From NCBI GenBank assembly GCA_038319025.1, contig JBBQCW010000022.1, forward strand, positions 1 to 49,823: 49,823 bases of DNA. Direction: 5' to 3'. Position numbers and translations under genes: made by a program. Positions 14,218-23,912 of the stretch are shown piece by piece (position 1 is the stretch's first letter; each line of letters begins with the position of its first letter). The notes under the pieces are model-generated. The model was given only the letters and a program-made list of their open reading frames with translations, ran no database searches and was not told the DNA's origin. The stretch comes from JBBQCW01 sp038319025 (lineage in GTDB: Bacteria > Actinomycetota > Thermoleophilia > Solirubrobacterales > Solirubrobacteraceae).

Positions 14218-14742
14218 CTACTGAACGGTGAAATCCTCATGCATGCCAGCCTGGTAGTGGCCCGGAAGGGCGCAAACTAGCGCGTAGTGGCCGCTCTTGA
14301 GGTTTTTGATCACCAGCGTCTTGCTGGCCCCGGGGGCGATGGTGGCGATCTCGCCGCGCGCGCCGGCGATGTCGTCGTTGGGCTTTTGGGCCGACAGAAC
14401 CGTTCCGGCTGACTTTGTCGTGCTGATCACGGTGAACTGGTGTTTGACCTTGCCGTTGTTCGTGACCTTGAACGTCACACGGCCGGCCGGCACGGTGGCG
14501 GGCGTCGTGGCGATCGCGAACTCGGTCAACGTTGAAGCGACCGTCGCGCCCGATGTGCTCGGCGTAGTGGTCGCGGCCGGAGCAGCGGTGCTGGTGGTCG
14601 CGGCGACCGTGGGCGACGGCGCCGCGCTCGTCGAAGAACTCGAAGAGGAGCTGCTCCCGCACCCGGCGACGCCCAGCGCGCCGATCGAGAGCACCGCGGC
14701 CGTGAGCAGTGTTGGGCGATGTACAACGAGGTGCTTGGGCAT
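14218..14742 (-). CDS. Cupredoxin-domain lipoprotein
   Basis: 174 residues from ATG 14742, with GGAAGG upstream; the longer open frame begins in non-coding-looking sequence. It has a lipoprotein signal with lipobox VAGC (Cys 28), a poly-Ser and Thr/Ala-rich linker to about residue 68, then one cupredoxin domain. All four type-1 copper ligands are visible: H101 (VKHQF), C157 and H162 (YALVCALPGHY) and M167 (AGMHED). It should be a membrane-anchored blue-copper electron carrier on the outer face of the membrane. As first gene of the redox operon it is the natural exit or entry point for electrons from the heme protein. A regulatory box lies at 14837-14864. Confidence 0.9.
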   Translation of the reverse strand: MPKHLVVHRPTLLTAAVLSIGALGVAGCGSSSSSSSSTSAAPSPTVAATTSTAAPAATTTPSTSGATVASTLTEFAIATTPATVPAGRVTFKVTNNGKVKHQFTVISTTKSAGTVLSAQKPNDDIAGARGEIATIAPGASKTLVIKNLKSGHYALVCALPGHYQAGMHEDFTVQ

Positions 14743-14836
14743 GGTCCTGCCTTCCCCGGCGACGGCCGGTCTCATTGGTTGTCCGCGTCTGGAGGGACGG
14801 CGGTGAGCCGATGCTAGGAACGCCGGATCAGCTCGA

Positions 14837-14864
14837 GGCAACCACCGGGCAAAGATCGGGCAAA
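14837..14864 (-). promoter_or_regulatory. Regulatory box: three hexamers at 11-bp spacing (copy 2)
   Basis: GGCAAC (14837), GGCAAA (14848) and GGCAAA (14859) have the same order and 11-bp spacing as the box at 13520-13547. It is 95 bp upstream of the cupredoxin start. Another single GGCAAA at 14898 is out of register. Confidence 0.65.
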
Positions 14865-15001
14865 CCCGGGAAGGCGCCCGGTCTTTAGGTTCGCTTGGGC
14901 AAAAGCTTAGGAACGCGTCAGAACACATTTACGAGGTCCTGAGCTGAGATCTCTACGGTTCCCAACGTGATGTCCATGAATCGCCCACGGATGGGCACCC
15001 G

Positions 15002-15961
15002 ATGAGCTTCGCGACCCCGGTCGTGCTGGCCGCCCTGATCCTTCTGCCGCTCATGCTGGCCTGGTACCTGTTGCACGAGCGCGGGCGCCGTCGCGCTGCC
15101 GAAGCCTTTGCCGCTCCGCACATGACCGCGTCGGTCGCCCCGACCCGGCCGCGCTGGCGTCGCCACGTGCCGATGGTCGCCTTTGCGCTGGCCGTGGCCG
15201 TGCTCATCCTGGCCGCCGCCAAGCCGCAGCGAGTCGTGGCGGTGCCCAACCCGCAGTCGTCGATCATGCTCCTCACCGACGTCAGCGGATCGATGCTCGC
15301 TAAGGACGTCGCCCCCGACCGCATCACGGCCGCCCGCACCGCAGCGCTGAAGTTCGTGGCCGGAGTACCGAAAGAAGTGAGCATCGGCGTGATGGCGTTC
15401 AACCAGACGCCCAGGGTGTTGCAGTCGCCCACCCGCGACCGTGCGGCCGTGCGATCCGCCCTGGCCAACCAGACGCCGGGCGGCAGCACCGCCACCGGCG
15501 ACGCGATCGCCACCGCGACCAAGATCCTGGCCGCCCAGCCTGCGGTCAACGGCAAGCGCCCGCCGTCCAGCATCGTCCTGCTTTCTGACGGCGTCTCCGT
15601 ACGTGGGTCCGACCCGCTGGTCGCGGCCAAGGCCGCCAAGACCAAAAAGATTGCGATCTACACCGTCGCCCTCGGCACTGCCGGCGGAACGATCACCGTC
15701 AAGCGTCCGGGCGGAGGCACCTCGGTGCACAAGGTCCCGCCGGATCCGACGACGCTGGGCAAGGTCGCGCAGGCCTCCGGCGGGCAGGCTTTCGCCACCG
15801 CTGATCCGGCCAAGCTGAAGACCGTCTACAAGAAGCTCGGCTCCCAGCTGGGTCGCAAGACCCAGAAGCAAGAACTGACCGCCGGCTTTGCCGGCGGCGG
15901 ACTGGTCCTGCTGCTCCTCGGCAGCGTCCTTTCACTGGCCTGGTTCGGCCGGCTCATCTAA
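15002..15961 (+). CDS. BatA-like membrane protein with von Willebrand factor A domain
   Basis: 319 residues. Two N-terminal membrane helices (8-26 and about 55-78) are followed by a VWA domain with an intact MIDAS: DVSGSM near 98, TGD near 168 and a later SDG. A third helix closes the protein (about 293-315). This is the Bat/YfbK-type layout in which the VWA domain faces outside. It shares its start pattern (MSFxTPxVLAxL) and architecture with the gene at 17902, so the two are paralogues flanking MoxR and DUF58. MoxR ATPases are thought to remodel or activate VWA partners. No strong ribosome-binding site is seen; a GCCCA/TGGGC hairpin precedes the start. Confidence 0.88.
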   Translation: MSFATPVVLAALILLPLMLAWYLLHERGRRRAAEAFAAPHMTASVAPTRPRWRRHVPMVAFALAVAVLILAAAKPQRVVAVPNPQSSIMLLTDVSGSMLAKDVAPDRITAARTAALKFVAGVPKEVSIGVMAFNQTPRVLQSPTRDRAAVRSALANQTPGGSTATGDAIATATKILAAQPAVNGKRPPSSIVLLSDGVSVRGSDPLVAAKAAKTKKIAIYTVALGTAGGTITVKRPGGGTSVHKVPPDPTTLGKVAQASGGQAFATADPAKLKTVYKKLGSQLGRKTQKQELTAGFAGGGLVLLLLGSVLSLAWFGRLI

Positions 15962-15983
15962 ATCAGGCAAGGAGACCAACCCC

Positions 15984-16996
<1,013 letters not shown>

Positions 16997-17000
<4 letters not shown>

Positions 17001-17905
17001 CCCAGTCGGCCCTCACGCCGCCTGCTGCCCGCCAAGGGCCGGGGCCGATGCCCCGGCCGGCGGTCGACGCGCTCGACGTACTGCTCACGCGACGCGTTGC
17101 GTCCTCACTGCCCGGTGACCAGCGCGCTGCCGGCGTGGGCCTCGGCACCGAGCTTGCTCAGATGCGCCCGTACCAGGTGGGCGACGACGTGAGACAGATC
17201 GACCCAGCGGCCACCGCCCGCACGGGCGAGCCGTACGTGCGCGTTCACGTGCCCGAGCGCACGCTCACCACGTGGGTCGTGCTCGACCTCTCGCCGTCGA
17301 TGGCGTTCGGCACCGCGCAGCGTCTGAAGGCGGATCTGGCCGAGGGCGTGACCCTCGTGCTCGGTCGCCTCGCCCTGCGCCGCGCCGGGAGCGTCGGATT
17401 GATCGCCTTCGGCGCGGGCACCCCGCGCATCCTGCCCCCGCGCGGCTCCAAAGCCGGCATCGTCGCGCTGCGGCGCATGTTGGGCGAGGGCGTCGCCGCC
17501 GACGGCCAGCCGGATTCGAACAGCCTGCATGACGCCCTCGTGATGGTCGGCCGCTTGGCGCGCCAACCTGGCCTGGTGGCGCTCGTATCTGACTTCCGCG
17601 GCCAGGAGCACTGGGAACGGCCGCTCGGCGCGCTGCGCGTACGGCACTCGGTGCTGGCCGTCGACATCTCCGACCCGCGCGAGCACGAATTGCCGGCCGT
17701 CGGTCGCCTGCAACTGGTGGACCCCGAGACGGGCGAGCTGCTGGAGGTCAACACCTCGCGGCGCAAGGTCCGTGACGCGTTCGCTCAGGCCGAGGCCGAC
17801 CGCCGCGCACACGTGGACAACGAGCTGCGCCGCCTGCGCGTAGACCATCTTCCGCTGTCCACGGGCGACGACTGGCTGCGTCAGATGGGCAGGCACATGC
17901 GATGA
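16997..17905 (+). CDS. DUF58 family protein
   Basis: 302 residues with a GTG start overlapping the MoxR stop. The DUF58 signature is present: GLGTELAQMRPYQVGDDVRQIDPAATARTGEPYVR (start of the conserved block near residue 48), then VLDLSPSMAFG, a degenerate VWA-like MIDAS DLSPS. No membrane helix is obvious, so it is the soluble member of the set. DUF58 proteins accompany MoxR and VWA proteins widely and probably act as adaptors. The stop overlaps the next VWA start (ATGA). Confidence 0.93.
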
Positions 17906-18843
17906 GCTTCACCACGCCGCTCGTCCTCGCTGGGCTCCTGCTCATCCCGATCCTGATCGCCGCCTATCTGTGGCGCCGCGACCGCGTGCGCAAGTACGCC
18001 GTCCGCTTCACCGCAACGTCATCCCTGCGGATGGCGGGGCTGGGCGATCCTGTCTGGCGCCGCTGGCTGCCGACCGTGCTGCTGCTCGGCGCCGTCGCCT
18101 CGCTCGTCGTGGCCATGGCCAAGCCCACTGTCACCAGAGCGGTTTCCGTGAAACGGGCGACCGTGATGCTGGTCTCCGACCACTCCGGCTCGATGCAGGC
18201 CAACGATGTCGCACCATCACGCATGGGCGCCTCCAAGCAGGCCGCCCACACCTTCCTGCGCCAGCTGCCCAAGGACGCCCTGGTGGGCATCGTCGCCTAC
18301 TCGACCCAGCCGGATGCCGGGCAGGCACCGAGCACCGATCATGCTGCGGTCGGGCAGATCATCGACGCCCAGCAAGCCTACGGCGCCACGGCCACCGGCG
18401 ACGCGCTGCAAGTCGCATTGGACCTGCTCAACTCCAAAGGCAAGCACGGCCCGTCGGCGATCGTCCTGCTTTCGGACGGCGCGACGACCGCCGGCCGTGA
18501 CCCGGTACCGGTGGCGGCGATCGCCAAGCGCAACCGCATCCCGATCTTTACGGTGGCACTCGGTACCCATGACGCCACGCTGCCCAACCCTGACCCGTTC
18601 GGCCAGCCCATCGATGTGGCGCCCGACCCGGTCACGCTGAAGCGGATCGCCACGGCCGCCGGCGGGCAGGCGTTCAGCGCCCAGTCCGACGCGCAACTCA
18701 GCACCATCTACAAGCACCTGGGCTCGCAGCTCGGCACGAAGGAGAAGACCCATCAGGTGACCGCTTTCTTCGCCGCCGGCGGATTGCTTCTGCTGCTGGG
18801 TGCAGGTTTCGCTTCGGTCAGCAGCGCCGGTCGCTTGCCGTAG
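17902..18843 (+). CDS. BatA-like membrane protein with VWA domain (second copy)
   Basis: 313 residues. Helix 1 about 7-24, helix 2 about 55-73, a VWA domain with MIDAS DHSGSM near 94, ATGD and LLSDGATTAG, and a C-terminal helix (about 290-310). It aligns along its length with the protein at 15002, including the segment GGQAFSAQSDAQLSTIYKHL against the GGQAF segment of the first copy, so it is a duplicate. The MIDAS begins with D-H-S-G-S, where the usual second residue varies. It closes the operon; 131 bp follow before the channel gene. Confidence 0.9.
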   Translation: MSFTTPLVLAGLLLIPILIAAYLWRRDRVRKYAVRFTATSSLRMAGLGDPVWRRWLPTVLLLGAVASLVVAMAKPTVTRAVSVKRATVMLVSDHSGSMQANDVAPSRMGASKQAAHTFLRQLPKDALVGIVAYSTQPDAGQAPSTDHAAVGQIIDAQQAYGATATGDALQVALDLLNSKGKHGPSAIVLLSDGATTAGRDPVPVAAIAKRNRIPIFTVALGTHDATLPNPDPFGQPIDVAPDPVTLKRIATAAGGQAFSAQSDAQLSTIYKHLGSQLGTKEKTHQVTAFFAAGGLLLLLGAGFASVSSAGRLP

Positions 18844-18974
18844 CGCTCGACCGCCGGGCGATCATCCGCGCCTCCGGCTTGTGTCGAACGTCCAATGCGC
18901 TGTGGCCTCAGCGCTCCTAGCCTGGATCCATCAGTCAGACCGTCGTCCCCGAGTGCCGCGACTGGACCGGACAC

Positions 18975-20732
18975 GTGATCGTGTGCGGGATGCGCGGCGT
19001 GGGCCTGCGGACGGTGGAGCAGCTCCACGTGGTGGGCGCCCAAGTGGTCGCGGTGGACACCGAACCGGACGGCCGCACCACCAGCACCGTGCTTGCACCT
19101 GAGATTCCGCACCTCACGCGGGGCGCTCATATAGAGGACACACTGCGCGATGCGGGACTGGCCGGCGCCTCGGCCGTGGTGTGCGCGCAGGACCGTGATC
19201 TGGACACGCTGGAATGCGCGCTCCTGGTCCACGACCTGCGCCCTGACGTGCGGGTCGTCGTCCAGCTCGACAACCCGGCCGTGGGCCGAGCGGTCGGCGA
19301 GGTCACCGGCGCGGGCACCGTGCTGGATGTGGCCGGACTGTTCGCTCCGTCGGTGGTGGAGACATGCTTGCGCCAGAACGCTCACCATCTCGTGCTGGGC
19401 GGTGAGCACTTCGTGGCGGCCGAGGTGCGGCCCACCGCCTCCGCCACGTTGCGCGGGCTCTACGCAGACCTCGCGCCGATGGGTGTCGCGCCGGCCGACG
19501 GTGGGGAACTCGTCGTGTGTCCGGGCCGCGACCACAAAGTGGCGGAGGGAGACCGCGTGTGGGTTCTGGGGACCCCGGCAGAGCTGGCCGTTGCGGCGAA
19601 CCTGGGGGGCTCTGACCGGGCAACGGGAACGGCGGGCGCCGACCCGGACGGGGGCCCGATCGCGCGTCTGCGCCGGGCCGTGGCCGTGCTCATAGGGGAG
19701 ACCGACCGGTCGTTGCGAATCGCTCTTGGGCTGGTGGCGGCCGTCGTGCTGGTGTCCACACTGGTGCTCACGTTCGCGTACCACGCCTCCGGCGGGGCGC
19801 ACGGGTTCAACGTGCTCGACGCCCTCTACCTGACGGTGGTCACGATCGCCACCGTCGGTTACGGCGACTTCAACTTCTCCGGTCAGTCTCAGTGGCTGGA
19901 GGCCTACGGAATCCTGCTCGTGCTGGTCGGCGCGACGCTCGTGACCACCGTCTTCGCCCTGATCACGAACCTGCTGGTCAGCCGCCGGATTGAGCAGTCG
20001 CTGGGCCGTCGCCGGGTGACCGGCATGGAGGGCCATGTCGTGCTGGTGGGGCTGGGCGCCGTCGGGATGCGGGCGTTGGAGGGGCTGCTGGCGCGTGGGC
20101 TGGAGGTCGTCGTGGTCGAGCGCGACGAGGCGAACCGCTACCTCAGCCAGGCCCGCTCCCTCGGGGCGCCGGTGATCGTGGGGGATGCGACGCTCCCAAC
20201 CACGCTGGAGTCGGTCAACCTGTCGGCGGCCTCGGCGGTCGCCGTCCTCACCAGCGACGATCTGACCAACATCGAGACGGGGCTGGCGATCCGCGATCAG
20301 CTCGGCGATCGCTGGCCTGACGTGCCGATGGTGCTCCGGGTATTCGACCGGGCGCTGGGCCGGCGGGTCGAGGACAGTTTCCAGTTCCACCACGTGTGGT
20401 CGACCGCGGCCCTCGCCGCCCCTTGGTTCGTCGGCGCGGCGCTGGGTCTGGAGGTCATCGCCACGTTCTACGTGGACCACGAGCCTTTCATGGTCGCCCA
20501 GCTCACCGTCGCACCCGACGGCGGGCTGGCGGGCGTCGCGATGCGCGACCTGTCGGCACGGATGCGGGTGATCGCCATCAGCCACGTCGAGCACCCGGAC
20601 CGCCTAGAGCACCCACCCCGGCGCGACACGCGCTTCGCGCCGGGGGATCGCGCCTATCTGGCCGGCCCGTACGAGGAACTGCTGCTCGTGCTGCGCCGTG
20701 AGCAGGACGGCGGACGTGTGCTGATCGCATAG
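18975..20732 (+). CDS. Potassium channel with RCK domains on both sides of the pore
   Basis: 585 residues, GTG start, no ribosome-binding site; a start further upstream cannot be excluded because the frame reads EC RDWTGH just before, though no usual start codon occurs there. Domain order: RCK/TrkA-N (1-125, VIVCGMRGVG), TrkA-C-like part (140-205), helix (247-268), pore loop with the K+ filter TVGYGD (293-298), helix (308-330), second TrkA-N (345-460, HVVLVGLGAVG) and TrkA-C (500-580). The filter is canonical for potassium. RCK domains bind nucleotides, NAD or calcium and gate the pore. An N-terminal RCK before a two-helix pore is uncommon; most channels carry it only after. Confidence 0.88.
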   Translation: MIVCGMRGVGLRTVEQLHVVGAQVVAVDTEPDGRTTSTVLAPEIPHLTRGAHIEDTLRDAGLAGASAVVCAQDRDLDTLECALLVHDLRPDVRVVVQLDNPAVGRAVGEVTGAGTVLDVAGLFAPSVVETCLRQNAHHLVLGGEHFVAAEVRPTASATLRGLYADLAPMGVAPADGGELVVCPGRDHKVAEGDRVWVLGTPAELAVAANLGGSDRATGTAGADPDGGPIARLRRAVAVLIGETDRSLRIALGLVAAVVLVSTLVLTFAYHASGGAHGFNVLDALYLTVVTIATVGYGDFNFSGQSQWLEAYGILLVLVGATLVTTVFALITNLLVSRRIEQSLGRRRVTGMEGHVVLVGLGAVGMRALEGLLARGLEVVVVERDEANRYLSQARSLGAPVIVGDATLPTTLESVNLSAASAVAVLTSDDLTNIETGLAIRDQLGDRWPDVPMVLRVFDRALGRRVEDSFQFHHVWSTAALAAPWFVGAALGLEVIATFYVDHEPFMVAQLTVAPDGGLAGVAMRDLSARMRVIAISHVEHPDRLEHPPRRDTRFAPGDRAYLAGPYEELLLVLRREQDGGRVLIA

Positions 20733-20742
20733 GCTCGCCGCC

Positions 20743-22185
20743 ATGGCCACCGAGCGGCTTCTGATCACCGGCGGGTACGTCCTGACAATGGATCCGGCGG
20801 TCGGTGAACTGGAGCGCGGTGATGTACTCATCGAGGACGGCGTGATCGTGGCCGTCGGGCCCATGCTGGAAGCGAGCGATGCGCTCGTCGTAGACGCGGC
20901 CGGCCACGTCGCGATGCCGGGGTTCGTCGACACCCATCGCCACACCTGGCAGACGGCCCTGCGCGGGATCTGCGCGGACTGGTCGCTGCTGGAGTACTTC
21001 CGCGGGATCCGTCAGACGTTCTCCCCGCGCTACCTCCCCGAGGACGTCTACGCCGGCAACCTCGTCGGCGCGCTGGAGGCGCTCGACGCCGGGGTCACCA
21101 CGCTCCTGGACTTCTCGCATTGCAACAACAGCCCGGCCCACGCCGACGCCGCGATCGCTGGGCTGCGTGAGGCAGGGGGGAGGGCGACTTTCGCCTACGG
21201 CTACTTTCCGGCGCCGACCGCCGAGCCCGTGTTCACCGACCATCTGCAGCGGATCGCCGACGCCCGCCGCGTACAGACCGAGCACTTCTCCAGCTCTGAC
21301 CAACTGCTGCGCATGGGCGTGGCGGTGACCGAAGCGGGCCTGCTGCCCTTCCACCTGCACGTGGCCGAAGTGCAGTCGGCGCGGGATCTCGGTGTGCTGC
21401 TCGTTGCGCACACGGGCTGTGACTGGAGTTCGACGCTGACCGGCGGGGTGGAGCAGTACCACGAGCACGGTCTGTTGGACGCCGACCAGGTGCACGTGCA
21501 CTGCAACAGCCTAAGCGACCACGAGTTCGACCTGCTCGCCCAAGTGGGTGCAAAGGTGTCCTGCAGCCCGGAGACGGAACTGCAGATGGGGATGGGGCAT
21601 CCCGTGATCCGCCGCGCGCTGGAAAGGGGGATGGCGCCGTCACTGAGCTGCGACATCGTGTCCTTGAACTCGGGAGACATGTTCGCTCAGATGCGCCTGG
21701 GCTTGCAGTTCCAGCGCGCGATGGACAACGACCCGATCCTGGCCGCCGGGGAGATGCCGTCGTCGCTCTCCCTGACGGTGCGCGATGCACTCAGTTGGGC
21801 GACGGTCAACGGCGCGGCGGCGATGGGACTCGGCGCCGTGACCGGGTCGCTCACGCCGGGGAAATCGGCTGACGTGATCGTCGTGGGTGGCGACCGCTTG
21901 AACATGACGCCGTTGACCGACCCCGTCGGGGCGATGGTGGTGCAGGCCAACGCATCCAACGTGCGGGACGTGTTCGTGGCCGGGCAGGCGATCAAGCGCG
22001 ACGGCGTGCTGGTGGGCGTCGACCACGTGCGGATTCGCCGCCTGGCCGACGAATCACGGGAGCGCGTGTTCAGCGCTGCTGTGGCGGCGGGCGCCCCGAT
22101 CCTGCCGCCCGAGCCGCCCGGCTACGCGGACGCGCTGCGGGCGATGGCCACGGCAAACTTCGCGATGGTCAAAGCCCCCGGCTAG
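20743..22185 (+). CDS. ATZ/TRZ-type amidohydrolase (cyclic amidine or nucleobase deaminase-like)
   Basis: 480 residues. The composite beta-sandwich/TIM-barrel pattern is clear: the leading sandwich ITGGYVLTMDP, metal site GFVDTHRHTWQ (HxH), HLHVAE, VHCNSLSDHE, and the aspartate in LSCDIVSLNSGD, then SLTPGKSADVIVVG of the closing sandwich. This is the group of TRZ/ATZ hydrolases, 8-oxoguanine deaminase and S-adenosylhomocysteine deaminase; the exact substrate is not evident. Starts 10 bp after the channel stop, so cotranscription is possible although functionally odd. A convergent cupin gene ends 10 bp away. Confidence 0.87.
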   Translation: MATERLLITGGYVLTMDPAVGELERGDVLIEDGVIVAVGPMLEASDALVVDAAGHVAMPGFVDTHRHTWQTALRGICADWSLLEYFRGIRQTFSPRYLPEDVYAGNLVGALEALDAGVTTLLDFSHCNNSPAHADAAIAGLREAGGRATFAYGYFPAPTAEPVFTDHLQRIADARRVQTEHFSSSDQLLRMGVAVTEAGLLPFHLHVAEVQSARDLGVLLVAHTGCDWSSTLTGGVEQYHEHGLLDADQVHVHCNSLSDHEFDLLAQVGAKVSCSPETELQMGMGHPVIRRALERGMAPSLSCDIVSLNSGDMFAQMRLGLQFQRAMDNDPILAAGEMPSSLSLTVRDALSWATVNGAAAMGLGAVTGSLTPGKSADVIVVGGDRLNMTPLTDPVGAMVVQANASNVRDVFVAGQAIKRDGVLVGVDHVRIRRLADESRERVFSAAVAAGAPILPPEPPGYADALRAMATANFAMVKAPG

Positions 22186-22194
22186 GAACGTCGT

Positions 22195-22602
22195 TTAGGA
22201 GTCCGGGCCACCGGTGCGCGACTCGCCCTCGGCCAGATGGGCGTCGCGGCCGACGTAACCGTCCTTGGCCCCGACGCACAGGTACGTAGCGTCACCACCG
22301 CCCGCGTTGCGCATCGAGCGCACGGTGGCCGCCTTTACATGGACGACGGCGCCCGGCCCGGCGAGGTACGTGGTGCCGTCCCCGAACGTGAACTCGACCT
22401 CACCGTCGTGGATGAAGTACAGCTCGTCCTGAAGGTCGTGAAAATGGCCCCCGGACTTCCAGCCGGCCGGCATGACGATGGCGTTGACCCCGAAGGCCTC
22501 GACCCCCAGCGGAACGCGGATCTTGCGAAAGCCCGGGCCTTCTCCCAGTTCGTCCAGGGTGGCGCCGGCCCAGCCGTCGCCCGTGCTCACAGAATCGGTC
22601 AT
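22195..22602 (-). CDS. Cupin-domain protein
   Basis: 135 residues with one cupin_2 barrel: GWKSGGHFHDLQDELYFIHDGEVEFTFGDG holds motif 1 with H-x-H-like HFH and glutamate, and the second motif is GAVVHVKAATVRSMRN. The histidine and glutamate ligands suggest a metal site. Members include dioxygenases, isomerases and binding proteins; function is open. A single GTTGCCCGA, similar to the unit of the 11-bp repeat boxes, lies upstream of its start but is not repeated. Confidence 0.82.
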   Translation of the reverse strand: MTDSVSTGDGWAGATLDELGEGPGFRKIRVPLGVEAFGVNAIVMPAGWKSGGHFHDLQDELYFIHDGEVEFTFGDGTTYLAGPGAVVHVKAATVRSMRNAGGGDATYLCVGAKDGYVGRDAHLAEGESRTGGPDS

Positions 22603-22643
22603 CGCGCGAGCCTATCGGGCAACGGTTGGGACGCCCATCCGTC

Positions 22644-23051
22644 TTACGCAGTGACGGTGATGGTGCCCTTCATGTACGGGTGGAACGTGCAGACGTAGGG
22701 GAACGTTCCGGCCTTGGTGAAGGTGATCGTCTTGCTTTTGCCCTGGGTGAGGGTGCCGGTGTCAAACCCGCCGGAGGCGGTCGCCGTATGCGGCGCCGAG
22801 TCCTGGTTGGTCCACGTGATCTTGTCGCCGACCTTCACCGTGGCCGCGTCCGGACCGAACTTGAAGTCCTTGATGGTGACGGCGTTGGCGGCCGCGGCGG
22901 CCGGTGCGGCGGCAGCCGGCGCGGCGGTGGTCGCCGCAGGCGCTGCGGCGGGCGTGCTCGACGACGAGGACGAGGAGCTTGAGCTCCCGCAGCCGGCAAG
23001 GGCCAGTGCGCCCACGGCGATTGTGATGGAAAGGGTCTTTCGTGTGCTCAT
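22644..23051 (-). CDS. Plastocyanin-like cupredoxin lipoprotein
   Basis: 135 residues. Signal peptide with lipobox LAGC (Cys 21), a Ser10 run and an Ala/Pro linker to about 55, then a plastocyanin/azurin domain with a full type-1 copper set: H88 (SAPHTAT), C121 and H124 (YVCTFHPYM) and M127. An exported, lipid-anchored copper electron carrier is expected. It is divergent from two ferritin-like proteins with which it shares the upstream region, and it resembles the cupredoxin of the redox operon in its Ser-rich linker though not in domain sequence. Confidence 0.92.
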   Translation of the reverse strand: MSTRKTLSITIAVGALALAGCGSSSSSSSSSSTPAAAPAATTAAPAAAAPAAAAANAVTIKDFKFGPDAATVKVGDKITWTNQDSAPHTATASGGFDTGTLTQGKSKTITFTKAGTFPYVCTFHPYMKGTITVTA

Positions 23052-23194
23052 GACGGTCTCCTACGCGAGCCTGGCGCGTTTGGATGCATTTCGGGATCCG
23101 GGTGATCCGATCGTACTGCTCGACGCGAAGTGCACCAATGACAAGCAGTAATCGCGGCACACACGTCCGTACCACCAGCCCCAGGAGGAAACGC

Positions 23195-23893
23195 ATGCCC
23201 CTGCAGGAAACCCACGATCCCGAGATGCCGCAGACTCCGTCTGCCCTCGACCTGATCGCCGACGATCCGCACAACCGCAAGAAGTTCCTGAAGATGGCCG
23301 GTGTCGGCTCCGCCGGCGCACTCGCCGTCTTCCTCGCTGCGTGCGGCGACACCAAGAAGAAGGCCGTCTCGACCGCCACGGCAGCGGCGACCGGCACGAC
23401 AACGACGGCCGCCGACGTCAAGAGCGACCTCGCGATCGTCAACTACGCGCTGACCCTTGAGTACCTCGAGACGGCGTTCTACACCAAGGTAGCCAAGAGC
23501 GGCCTGTTCAAGGGCTCGGATCTGGACACCATCAAGCATCTGCAGGACACCGAGCAGCAGCACGTGGACGCCCTCACGGCGACCGTGAAGAAGCTGGGCG
23601 GCACGCCCGCCGCGGAGCCGAAGTCCGACTTCCCGGTGAAGGATCAGAAGTCGGTCCTGAAGCTGGCCGCGACCGTCGAGAACCTCGGCGCCGCCGCTTA
23701 CCTCGGGCAGGCCGGGAACATCAAGAACCCGGACATCCTGGCTGCCGCACTGGCCATCCACTCGGTTGAGGCGCGCCACGCAGCGGCGCTGAACATCCTC
23801 ACCGGCCAGAACCCGTCCCCCGATGGAGCGTTCGCCAAGCCGGCGGACATGGCGACCGTGCTCGCGGCCGTCAAGCCCTTCATCGTCGCCTAG
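23195..23893 (+). CDS. Exported ferritin-like protein (Ferritin_2), lipoprotein
   Basis: 232 residues from ATG 23195, preceded by AGGAGG. After a charged start, RKKFLKMAGVGSAGALAVF leads to a lipobox LAAC, so it is a probable lipoprotein. From about 75 a four-helix ferritin-like domain shows metal-type motifs: LEYLETAFY, DTEQQHVDAL (ExxH), and HSVEARHAAAL (ExxH). These fit the Ferritin_2/desiccation-related family, a di-iron-type bundle whose activity is not settled. The next gene is a paralogue 19 bp away; both share the layout of helices and the LGGTPAA loop. Confidence 0.88.
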   Translation: MPLQETHDPEMPQTPSALDLIADDPHNRKKFLKMAGVGSAGALAVFLAACGDTKKKAVSTATAAATGTTTTAADVKSDLAIVNYALTLEYLETAFYTKVAKSGLFKGSDLDTIKHLQDTEQQHVDALTATVKKLGGTPAAEPKSDFPVKDQKSVLKLAATVENLGAAAYLGQAGNIKNPDILAAALAIHSVEARHAAALNILTGQNPSPDGAFAKPADMATVLAAVKPFIVA

Positions 23894-23912
23894 TCCTGAG
23901 AGGAATCAGAAC

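Noticed and set aside
14898..14903. Fourth GGCAAA near the cupredoxin promoter
   Set aside because: It lies 39 bp from the last repeat of the box, out of the 11-bp phase, so it was not counted as part of it.
18753..20594. 613-residue open frame on the minus strand
   Set aside because: It lies antisense to the potassium channel gene and has the His/Arg/Asp-rich look of a shadow frame in high-GC DNA.
23094..23108. GGATC/GATCC inverted repeat upstream of the ferritin-like gene
   Set aside because: Five-base arms with a 5-bp spacer may be chance; no further support.
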